DNA of 5,710 nt from an uncultured bacterium (lineage in GTDB: Bacteria; Bacteroidota; Bacteroidia; Bacteroidales; JACABE01): contig CAIWDQ010000497.1 in assembly GCA_903911455.1 (NCBI GenBank), forward strand, positions 1-5,710, given 5' to 3'. A program made the translations under genes and the position numbers. Shown one piece after another: positions 1 to 5,710 of this stretch (positions are counted from its first letter, which is position 1; the number at the start of each line of letters is the position of its first letter). The notes beneath the pieces are model-generated. The model had not been told where the DNA came from, made no database searches, and worked only from the letters and a program-made list of their open reading frames with translations.

Positions 1-1
1 G

Positions 2-21
2 AATTATTTATGAAAATAATT
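2..21. other. Small AT-only hairpin at window edge
   Basis: An 8-base inverted repeat, AATTATTT (2-9) and AAATAATT (14-21), surrounds a 4-base loop. It could be the terminator of a gene lying before the window, but it has no GC pairs and no clean T-tract, so chance is a good alternative in such AT-rich DNA. The rest of 22-118 shows no gene, repeat or recognisable site. Confidence 0.2.
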
Positions 22-118
22 TATATAAATATGAATTAACTTGACTTCTTAATTAATTTTTATCTCAACAATAGATAAATTTTTCATTAAAATAAACTCT
101 TTTATTAAATCTTTGTTG

Positions 119-126
119 TATTTTTG
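119..126 (+). promoter_or_regulatory. Probable -7 promoter element of the metH-metF operon
   Basis: The bases TATTTTTG match the Bacteroidota primary sigma factor -7 consensus TAnnTTTG exactly. Transcription would begin a few bases after it, near 131-135, about 30 bases before the riboswitch aptamer, giving a leader of roughly 230 bases. No TTTG -33 element lies at the usual 19-21 base spacing (the bases at 94-99 are AAACTC), so either the -33 box is weak or the match is partly chance in T-rich sequence. The position just before an RNA leader favours a real promoter. Confidence 0.5.
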
Positions 127-162
127 CAGTTCATTTCAAATATTCTTTTCAAAAAAAGAGTG

Positions 163-267
163 TTTGATTATAAAGAAGAGGGTAGAGAACAGGCTCGTTA
201 ATCCTCTGGCAACCTTCCTAGTTAGGAAAAGGTGCCAATACCTGCCCGAAAGGGAATTATAATTAAA
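163..267 (+). promoter_or_regulatory. S-box (SAM-I class) riboswitch aptamer
   Basis: An RNA leader that should bind S-adenosylmethionine and control the methionine operon behind it. The S-box core signatures are visible: CTGGCAACC at 206-214, and AAGGTGCCAATACCTGC at 229-245, close to the usual AAGGTGCTAATTCCTGC. Pairings that can be drawn by hand are P1 163-173 with 257-267 (11 bp, one G-U), P2 GAGGGT 178-183 with ATCCTC 201-206, P3 208-216 with 229-236 plus an inner TTCCT/AGGAA stem around 215-228, and P4 CCC 245-247 with GGG 252-254 closed by a GAAA tetraloop. CAGG 190-193 in the P2 loop can pair with CCTG 241-244 as a pseudoknot. The P2 internal segment deviates from the usual CGATGA kink-turn strand (here CGTTAA), and P4 is very short, so assignment between SAM-I and a SAM-I/IV-type variant is open. 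Placement directly before metH supports the call. Confidence 0.9.
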
Positions 268-316
268 ACAAATTATCTAAATGATATTTATTAAATCACA
301 AATTGTATTAATTGAC

Positions 317-333
317 TGTTAACGATGTTAACA
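317..333 (+). promoter_or_regulatory. Hairpin in the riboswitch expression platform
   Basis: TGTTAAC (317-323) and GTTAACA (327-333) form a perfect 7 bp stem around a 3-base loop. ATTAAT (307-312) and GTTAAT (335-340) can add an outer stem. The following 341-355 is T-rich but interrupted by A, so this is at best a poor intrinsic terminator. It ends 28 bases before the metH start and may instead act on translation. How SAM binding would switch it cannot be settled by eye, because P1 and the platform are both low-complexity AT sequence. Confidence 0.4.
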
Positions 334-361
334 TGTTAATAATTTTATTAATTTTACAACA

Positions 362-3300
362 ATGAATTCTACATATATATTAAACGAACAATTACAAAAT
401 AGAATCCTTGTGCTTGATGGCGCAATGGGAACTATGATTCAGCAATATGCTCTGAAGGAAGAGGATTATAAAGGCGAACGCTTTAAAAATCATCCTATAT
501 TATTGAAAGGTTGTAACGATTTGTTATGCCTTACTCAACCTCATATCATAAAAGAAATTCATGCTAAATATCTTGAAGCCGGTGCAGATATTATTGAGAC
601 TAATACTTTTAATTCTCAAAGAATATCAATGGGAGATTATGGTTTGAATGACTATATTGTTGAAATGAATAAAGAAGCAGCATTGATTGCACGTTCTGTT
701 GCTGATGAGTTTACCAGACAAAATTCTTCAAAACCTCGCTTTGTAGCTGGTGCGATAGGCCCAACGGGGAAAACTGCTTCTATGTCACCGGATGTTAACG
801 ATCCTTCTTATCGTGCAGTAAGTTTTGATGAGCTTGTAGACGCTTATGAAGAGCAGATTATAGGATTAAAGCAAGGTAATGTTGACATTTTATTAGTGGA
901 AACAATTTTTGACACCTTAAATGCTAAAGCAGCTTTGTTTGCAATAGAAAAGGTTTATAAAGAAACACATATACGCATTCCTGTAATAGTTTCGGGGACT
1001 ATTACTGATAAAAGCGGCAGGACTTTATCAGGGCAAACCTTAGAAGCTTTTTTGAATTCCTTGTCGCATATTGAATTGTTGAGTATTGGTTTGAATTGTG
1101 CCTTAGGTGCTGCCGAAATGCGTCCTTATATTGAAGAGATTTCTCAGAAAACTCCTTTCCATGTGCATGCCTATCCTAATGCGGGCTTGCCCAATCAGTT
1201 TGGTGAGTATGACGAAACTCCTGAGGAGATGGCAATTCATATTAAAGATTATATTGAAAGTGGTTTTGTGAATATCGTAGGAGGCTGTTGTGGAACTACT
1301 CCTGAGCATATCCGTTTGTTTTCTGATATTGCTTCAAAATCTAAACCTCACCAATTAAATGAAGCAAGTAATAAGACTAAATTGAGTGGTTTGGAGCCAT
1401 TGACTATAGATAAAATCTCTAATTTTATAAATATTGGCGAACGTACAAACGTGTCAGGCTCCATTAAGTTTGCTCGTTTGATAAGAGAGAAGAAATATGA
1501 GGAAGCGCTTTCAGTGGCTCGTCAGCAAGTTGAGAATGGGGCGCAGATTATTGATATAAATATTGATGATTCAATGCTTGATTCGGAGAAGGAAATGGTA
1601 AAATTCTTGCATTTTCTTACTTCCGAGCCTGATATTTCGCGAGTTCCCATTATGGTTGATTCTTCCAAGTGGGAAGTTATTGAGTCGGGTTTAAAATGCT
1701 TGCAGGGTAAGGCTATTGTTAATTCAATCAGCTTAAAGGAAGGGGAGAAGGCTTTTATTGAAAGAGCTGAAACCATTAAGATGTTAGGTGCGGCTATTAT
1801 TGTTATGGCTTTTGACGAAGAGGGGCAAGCTGTTAGTTTTGAGCGTAAAATAGAAATATGTAAACGTGCTTATGATATCCTGGTTAATGTGGTGGATTTC
1901 CCTCCTCAGGATATTATTTATGATGCTAATATACTCACTATCTGTACCGGTATGGAGGAGCATAACAATTATGCAGTCAATTATCTTAAAGCCATTACAT
2001 GGATCAAAGATAATTTACCTTTTGCCAAAACGAGTGGTGGTATTAGCAATCTATCTTTCTCTTTTAGAGGCAATGATATGGTTAGAGAGGCGATGCATTC
2101 GGCGTTTTTGTATCATGCTATTAAGGCAGGTCTGGATATGGGCATAGTTAATGCAGGTAATCTGCCTGTTTACGACGAGATTGAGCCTGAATTGCTTAAG
2201 CTTTGTAAAGATGCCATCCTCAACAGAAATAATGAGGCTACTGAATTGCTGATTGCCTATGCTGAAAGAGTTAAATCAGTTACTAATAAAGATATTAAGG
2301 AAGAATTATGGCGTACTTTCAGTGTTGAAAAGCGTTTGGAGCATTCATTAATAAAAGGATTCACCGAACATATTGAAGAAGATGTTAATGAAGCACTTTT
2401 GAAGTATGATAGGGCTCTGGATATTATTGAAGGACCGTTGATGGATGGCATGAATGTAGTAGGGGATTTGTTTGGTGATGGTAAGATGTTTTTGCCCCAG
2501 GTTGTTAAGAGTGCAAGAGTTATGAAGAAGGCGGTTGCTTTTCTGATGCCTGTGATTGAAGCTCAAAATAAATTAAATTTAGAAGAAAAAAAGGAGTTAA
2601 AAAAGATATTGATGGCGACTGTTAAAGGGGATGTCCATGATATTGGTAAAAATATTGTTTCGGTTGTATTGCAATGCAACAATTACGAAACTATAGACTT
2701 AGGCGTTATGGTTCCTTGCGAAACTATTTTAAGAGCAGCCATTGAGCATAAAGTTGATTGCATAGGTTTAAGCGGTTTGATCACGCCTTCATTAGACGAG
2801 ATGATACACGTAGCCAAGGAAATGCAGCGTCAGGGGTTCAAGATTCCGTTGTTAATAGGTGGCGCCACGACTTCTATTCTTCATACCGCCGTAAAGATTG
2901 CTCCAGAGTATTCTCATCCGGTTGTGCACGTTAAAGATGCATCAAAGAGTGTAAATGTTGCACGTGCTTTGTTTAATGATGATATGAAACAGGATTTTGC
3001 AGCTCAGATTAATAAAGAATATGAAGCTTTGAGGCAGACCAATAAGAAAGTTCACAAAGATTTGTTGCCAATTGAGGAAGCTCGTAAGAATTCGTTGAAA
3101 CTTAATTTTGATAACATCTACAAGCCTAACTTTGTTGGCATCAAGACCTATCATGATTTCCCGGTTAACACTGTTATTGACTATATTGACTGGACATTTT
3201 TCTTGCATATCTGGGATATTAAGGGTACCTATCCTGCAATTTTATCTCATCCTGAAAAAGGCGAGCAGTCTAAAATACTAATTGCCGATGCCAGAGCAAT

Positions 3301-4024
3301 GTTGAAGGAAATTGTTTCTAAAAAGATGCTTAAAATGAATGCTGTTTTGGGAATTTTCCCGGCAAATACTGTTGGTGATGATATTGAAATCTACGACAGT
3401 GAAGATAGAAATAAAGTTATTTTGACACTCAATAATCTGCGCCAGCAAATTATTCATAAAGATGAACCTGATGTGTGTTTTTCTGATTTTATTGCTCCTA
3501 AAAGCTCAGGTATAAAGGATTATATCGGAGGTTTTGCGGTGACTGCCGGGATAGATATTGAAGATAGTATAGAATATTTCGTCAAAGACAATGATGATTA
3601 TAACATGATTATGCTTAAGGGCTTAGCCGATAGACTTGCTGAGGCTTTCACCGAATATCTTCACTTGGTTGTCCGTAAAGAAATATGGGGGTATGCACCC
3701 GACGAGAATTTGAGTGTTGAAGAATTGTTAAGTGTTAAGTATGACGGCATTCGCCCTGCGTATGGTTACCCTGCTTGTCCGGATCATTCAGAAAAAACGA
3801 AGCTTTTTAAGCTCTTAAATGTCGAAGAAAACATTGGCGTCACGCTCACCGAGAGCTTTATGATGAATCCGGGGGCTTCTGTGAGTGGTATTTACTTTGC
3901 CAATCCGCAATCCAGGTATTTTGGTGTGGGTAAAGTAGGTGACGATCAGCTTAAAGACTATTCCGAAAGAAAAGGAATCACTATTGAATATGCTAAAAAA
4001 CTATTGTCAAACAATCTTAAGTAA
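362..4024 (+). CDS. metH: Cobalamin-dependent methionine synthase (5-methyltetrahydrofolate--homocysteine methyltransferase)
   Basis: Cytoplasmic enzyme that transfers the methyl group of 5-methyl-tetrahydrofolate through cobalamin to homocysteine, giving methionine. At 1220 aa it is full length (E. coli MetH 1227) with all modules in order. The homocysteine domain (about 1-325) has zinc ligands C246 (GLNCALG) and C309/C310 (GGCCGTTP). The pterin domain (about 350-640) has NIGERTNVSGS at 357-367, DINIDD at 398-403 and GGISNLSFSFRGND at 559-572. The cobalamin cap (about 652-745) is followed by the B12 domain with DVHDIG, where H759 is the cobalt ligand with D757 and S810, the same numbers as in E. 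coli. The C-terminal SAM-dependent reactivation domain (about 900-1220) has EYLH at 1098-1101, R1105, WGYAP at 1109-1113 and RPAYGYPACPDH at 1131-1142. The start at 362 aligns with the family N-terminus (ILVLDGAMGTMIQ follows within 15 residues). The start region lacks a Shine-Dalgarno sequence, which is usual in Bacteroidota. It is first in the operon, behind the SAM riboswitch. No key residue is missing. Confidence 0.98.
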   Translation: MNSTYILNEQLQNRILVLDGAMGTMIQQYALKEEDYKGERFKNHPILLKGCNDLLCLTQPHIIKEIHAKYLEAGADIIETNTFNSQRISMGDYGLNDYIVEMNKEAALIARSVADEFTRQNSSKPRFVAGAIGPTGKTASMSPDVNDPSYRAVSFDELVDAYEEQIIGLKQGNVDILLVETIFDTLNAKAALFAIEKVYKETHIRIPVIVSGTITDKSGRTLSGQTLEAFLNSLSHIELLSIGLNCALGAAEMRPYIEEISQKTPFHVHAYPNAGLPNQFGEYDETPEEMAIHIKDYIESGFVNIVGGCCGTTPEHIRLFSDIASKSKPHQLNEASNKTKLSGLEPLTIDKISNFINIGERTNVSGSIKFARLIREKKYEEALSVARQQVENGAQIIDINIDDSMLDSEKEMVKFLHFLTSEPDISRVPIMVDSSKWEVIESGLKCLQGKAIVNSISLKEGEKAFIERAETIKMLGAAIIVMAFDEEGQAVSFERKIEICKRAYDILVNVVDFPPQDIIYDANILTICTGMEEHNNYAVNYLKAITWIKDNLPFAKTSGGISNLSFSFRGNDMVREAMHSAFLYHAIKAGLDMGIVNAGNLPVYDEIEPELLKLCKDAILNRNNEATELLIAYAERVKSVTNKDIKEELWRTFSVEKRLEHSLIKGFTEHIEEDVNEALLKYDRALDIIEGPLMDGMNVVGDLFGDGKMFLPQVVKSARVMKKAVAFLMPVIEAQNKLNLEEKKELKKILMATVKGDVHDIGKNIVSVVLQCNNYETIDLGVMVPCETILRAAIEHKVDCIGLSGLITPSLDEMIHVAKEMQRQGFKIPLLIGGATTSILHTAVKIAPEYSHPVVHVKDASKSVNVARALFNDDMKQDFAAQINKEYEALRQTNKKVHKDLLPIEEARKNSLKLNFDNIYKPNFVGIKTYHDFPVNTVIDYIDWTFFLHIWDIKGTYPAILSHPEKGEQSKILIADARAMLKEIVSKKMLKMNAVLGIFPANTVGDDIEIYDSEDRNKVILTLNNLRQQIIHKDEPDVCFSDFIAPKSSGIKDYIGGFAVTAGIDIEDSIEYFVKDNDDYNMIMLKGLADRLAEAFTEYLHLVVRKEIWGYAPDENLSVEELLSVKYDGIRPAYGYPACPDHSEKTKLFKLLNVEENIGVTLTESFMMNPGASVSGIYFANPQSRYFGVGKVGDDQLKDYSERKGITIEYAKKLLSNNLK

Positions 4025-4033
4025 AATATATTA

Positions 4034-4987
4034 ATGAAAGTTACAGATCATCTAAATAATACCTCTAAAACACTGTTTTCTTTTGAGTTACTGCCACCTT
4101 TGAAGGGCGATAATATAGAATCCATCTACAAAACTATAGATCCGTTGGTTGAGTTCAAACCTCCCTATATCAATGTTACATATCATCGCGAAGAAGCTGT
4201 ATATAAGGAGTTAAGCAATGGACTGCTTCAGAAAAAGATTATACGTAAGCGCCCTGGCACTGTGGCTATTTCGGCCGCCATCATGAATAAATACAAGATT
4301 GATGTGGTGCCACACATCATTTGCGGTGGTTTCAACAAGGAAGAGACTGAAAATGCCTTGATTGATCTTCATTTTTTGGGTATTGAAAACCTTTTGGTCT
4401 TGCGTGGTGATTCAGATAAGAACACCAAACGCTTTGTCCCCGAGCCTGATGGACATGCTTACGCTGTTGATCTGGTGAAACAGGTTAATGATTTAAATAA
4501 AGGGAAATATTTGGATGAAGAGTTGGAAAACAAGACATCAACACACTTCACCTTAGGCGTTGCAGGCTATCCTGAAAAACATAATGAGGCCCCCAATATG
4601 CTTTCCGACCTCTATTTTTTAAAGAAAAAGATAGAAGCAGGAGCCGAATTCATCGTCACACAAATGTTTTACGACAATCAAAAGTACTACGACTTCGTTA
4701 AAGCATGTCGCGAACAGGGCATTACAGTCCCGATCATCCCCGGAATAAAGCCCATCGCGACACTTAGTCAGATGACCGTCTTGCCACAAACGTTCCACAT
4801 TGACATACCCGAAGCATTGGTTAAAGAGCTCATTAAATGCAAGAAAACCGAAGAAGCGAGGCAGGTAGGAGTGGAGTGGGCCATAGAGCAATCAAAAGAT
4901 CTGATAAAGAACAATGTTCCGGTGGTGCATTATTACACCATGGGCAAGTCCGACAACATTCAAAAGATCGCGATTGCAGTATTTTAG
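4034..4987 (+). CDS. metF: 5,10-methylenetetrahydrofolate reductase
   Basis: Cytoplasmic FAD-dependent TIM-barrel enzyme that reduces 5,10-methylene-tetrahydrofolate to 5-methyl-tetrahydrofolate, the methyl donor for the MetH encoded just before it. The 317 aa compare with 296 in E. coli MetF. Visible motifs are FSFELLPP at 15-22 with the catalytic Glu at E18 (FSFEFFPP in E. coli), NVTY at 47-50, LRGDSD at 123-128 with the flavin/folate Asp at D126, GVAGYPEKHNEAPN around 175-188, TQMFYD at 209-214 with the substrate-binding Gln at Q210, PGIKP at 236-240 and a C-terminal HYYTMGKSD at 299-307. The extra length lies mostly in a charged stretch at about 151-170 and at the C-terminus. It starts 9 bases after the metH stop with no promoter or terminator between, so the genes are co-transcribed and probably translationally coupled, under the same riboswitch. 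GC rises toward its 3' end (about 46% over 4681-4980 by hand count). Confidence 0.97.
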   Translation: MKVTDHLNNTSKTLFSFELLPPLKGDNIESIYKTIDPLVEFKPPYINVTYHREEAVYKELSNGLLQKKIIRKRPGTVAISAAIMNKYKIDVVPHIICGGFNKEETENALIDLHFLGIENLLVLRGDSDKNTKRFVPEPDGHAYAVDLVKQVNDLNKGKYLDEELENKTSTHFTLGVAGYPEKHNEAPNMLSDLYFLKKKIEAGAEFIVTQMFYDNQKYYDFVKACREQGITVPIIPGIKPIATLSQMTVLPQTFHIDIPEALVKELIKCKKTEEARQVGVEWAIEQSKDLIKNNVPVVHYYTMGKSDNIQKIAIAVF

Positions 4988-5028
4988 CACATCCAGAAGC
5001 AATTTAACTTTACTAATAATAATAATTT

Positions 5029-5112
5029 GGGCGTTACCCTACGGGTCGGGCTTTCCATTACAATCTTAGGCTAGTAAACTAGCCTAAGGATTTCCATTAC
5101 AATCCCTAACGC
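5029..5112. repeat. 84-base palindromic element, GGGCGTT...CCCTAACGC type
   Basis: The element begins 41 bases after the metF stop. GCGTTA (5031-5036) pairs with TAACGC (5107-5112) as the outer stem. ACCC (5036-5039) and GGGT (5043-5046) form a small local hairpin. CTTAGGCTAGT (5065-5075) and ACTAGCCTAAG (5078-5088) form a perfect 11 bp central palindrome. The 14-base direct repeat TTTCCATTACAATC occurs on both sides of that palindrome, at 5052-5065 and 5091-5104. From memory, elements with these conserved ends and a variable central hairpin are scattered through Bacteroidota genomes; I could not search to confirm. The ends run GTTA...TAAC, opposite in order to an integron attC site. The central hairpin might help end metH-metF transcripts, though no T-tract follows it. 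Confidence 0.7.
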
Positions 5113-5127
5113 AGGTTATTTGAGACA

Positions 5128-5144
5128 TTTGAGCCTGACTCAAA
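5128..5144. other. Short hairpin between repeat elements
   Basis: TTTGAG (5128-5133) and CTCAAA (5139-5144) form a 6 bp stem with a 5-base loop. It has no T-tract after it. The surrounding 5113-5242 shows no open reading frame of note, only this weak structure and AT-rich sequence. Confidence 0.25.
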
Positions 5145-5242
5145 CATTAAATCATTTGTCCACACCAGTAAATACATTTATGTTATTGCAAATCCCTATA
5201 CTTTCAACACATCAAATGTTATGACAAATAATACTATACCTT

Positions 5243-5315
5243 GTCGTCATTGCGAGCATAGCGAAGCAATCTGTTTTTTTTAGATTGCTTCGGGCAAAGC
5301 CCTCGCAATGACGAC
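5243..5315. repeat. 73-base imperfect palindrome, GTCATTGCGAG / CGAAGCAATCT type
   Basis: GTCGTCATTGCGAG (5243-5256) and CTCGCAATGACGAC (5302-5315) form a perfect 14 bp outer stem. CGAAGCAATCT (5262-5272) and AGATTGCTTCG (5282-5292) form a perfect 11 bp inner stem. The apical loop is nine bases, GTTTTTTTT. The internal loop is asymmetric: CATAG on the left, and on the right GGCAAAGCC, which can fold into its own side hairpin. I recall the core GTCATTGCGAG...CGAAGCAATCT as a dispersed repeat in several bacterial phyla, which would make this a small non-autonomous mobile or REP-like element; no transposase or target duplication is visible here. Confidence 0.75.
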
Positions 5316-5383
5316 GTAATATGTTTTGTTTTGTACAATTTAATATTCTTTCATTAGTATAAAAGTAAAACAAGCCCATTAAG

Positions 5384-5479
5384 TTAAGCCTGAAAGGCTT
5401 TAATATTAATAGCCATATATGAAATACGTGGATTAATGTAAACCCACAGATGCAACCCTGAATAGGGTTGAATATTCAA
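5384..5479. repeat. Three successive hairpins with GAA-containing loops
   Basis: Hairpin 1 is AAGCC (5386-5390), loop TGAAA, GGCTT (5396-5400). Hairpin 2 is CCATATAT (5413-5420), loop GAA, ATACGTGG (5424-5431), with one mismatch and one G-T pair. Hairpin 3 is CAACCCT (5453-5459), loop GAAT, AGGGTTG (5464-5470), perfect 7 bp. Hairpins 1 and 3 are both followed by an AATATT-centred palindrome (5400-5409 and 5468-5479). I recall similar strings of CCCTGAAAGGG-type and CCATGGGTGAAACCCATGG-type hairpins between genes in Bacteroidota, so hairpin 2 looks like a decayed copy. The likely nature is a REP-like intergenic element; no associated transposase lies in the window. Confidence 0.6.
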
Positions 5480-5495
5480 TCAATTCATCTTTTTA

Positions 5496-5564
5496 TCCGC
5501 TAAGCGGAATACAACCGCTAAGCGGAACGGATACCACTTAGCGGTTCCAAACCGCTTAGTGGTT
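5496..5564. repeat. Four-unit CCGCTAAGCGG palindromic repeat array
   Basis: Four 11-base units lie at 5497-5507 (A, CCGCTAAGCGG), 5515-5525 (B, CCGCTAAGCGG), 5534-5544 (C, CCACTTAGCGG) and 5552-5562 (D, CCGCTTAGTGG), starting 18, 19 and 18 bases apart. Each unit is nearly self-complementary, so units can pair with one another in several ways. C and D with flanks make 14-base arms (5533-5546 and 5550-5563) around a CCA loop with a single central mismatch. Alternatively B pairs with C (13-base arms, one mismatch, 8-base loop) and A with D outside it. No coding role is seen. It may act as a transcription end, an RNA stability structure or a REP-like repeat; the sequence alone does not decide. 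Confidence 0.75.
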
Positions 5565-5710
5565 AAGAATTTGTATATTATGTTTCATACTAAAAGTATT
5601 AAGACTCATAATAACTACACTCTTTTACTAAAATTACTTATCAAAATATACTCTATCATCATACCATAAAAAAAAAATATCATTAAAATAATATTATTTA
5701 TTTTAAATTA
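5565..5710. other. AT-rich intergenic tail, no gene seen
   Basis: No coding region or recognised promoter element (TAnnTTTG on either strand) is seen here. It contains a run of ten A at 5668-5677 and a perfect 14-base AT palindrome at 5686-5699. Both are unremarkable at this base composition. It may be the upstream region of a gene beyond the window. Confidence 0.4.

Noticed and set aside
41..66. TTGACTT resembling a sigma70 -35 box
   Set aside because: No matching -10 at proper spacing, and Bacteroidota do not use that consensus; the TAnnTTTG at 119-126 fits better.
1103..1309. Reverse-strand open frame of 68 codons inside metH
   Set aside because: It lies fully within metH, whose domain motifs are unbroken, and the peptide shows no recognisable family; it is a shadow frame.
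1866..2147. Plus-strand 93-codon frame out of phase with metH
   Set aside because: It overlaps the pterin-binding domain coding sequence and its composition looks like an out-of-frame reading.
4619..4891. Reverse-strand 90-codon frame in metF
   Set aside because: It is antisense to conserved MetF motifs and has no promoter or family signature.
5029..5112. Integron attC site
   Set aside because: An attC begins with the AAC-bearing box and ends with the GTT-bearing box on both strands; this element has the opposite order, and no integrase or cassette is present.
5180..5224. Short reading frame starting at ATG 5180
   Set aside because: It encodes about 14 codons, with no ribosome entry signal or conservation evidence.
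5496..5564. CRISPR array
   Set aside because: Units are only 11 bases, spacers are 7-8 bases and the units are palindromic and variably oriented; there are no cas genes.

Overview
The window carries a methionine-synthesis operon of a low-GC member of the Bacteroidota. Three things point to that phylum: a TAnnTTTG-type -7 promoter element, AT-rich start regions without a Shine-Dalgarno sequence, and downstream repeat types that I recall from Bacteroidota genomes. Assignment below phylum is not supported. Hand counts of sample lines give about 32-35% GC in metH and about 46% near the end of metF.

Layout. Positions 1-361 form the upstream region: AT-rich sequence, a promoter-like -7 element at 119-126, an S-box (SAM-I class) riboswitch aptamer at about 163-267, and a short hairpin at 317-333 before the first gene. 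Positions 362-4024 encode a full-length cobalamin-dependent methionine synthase (MetH, 1220 aa). After 9 bases, 4034-4987 encodes 5,10-methylenetetrahydrofolate reductase (MetF, 317 aa). No other credible gene is present on either strand.

How it works together. MetF makes 5-methyl-tetrahydrofolate, and MetH uses it to methylate homocysteine to methionine, the precursor of S-adenosylmethionine. The leader aptamer is expected to sense SAM and lower expression of both genes when it is plentiful. This is ordinary, well-understood biology.

Positions 4988-5710 (723 bases) hold no gene. They contain a dense succession of unrelated palindromic elements: an 84-base GGGCGTT...CCCTAACGC element, a 73-base imperfect palindrome built on GTCATTGCGAG / CGAAGCAATCT, three consecutive hairpins with purine-rich GAA-containing loops, and four 11-base CCGCTAAGCGG-type units spaced 18-19 bases apart that can fold in two alternative ways. 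The window ends in AT-rich sequence. I did not find a clearly new biological system. The most unusual material is this repeat cluster, above all the four-unit array, whose C and D units show complementary base changes.
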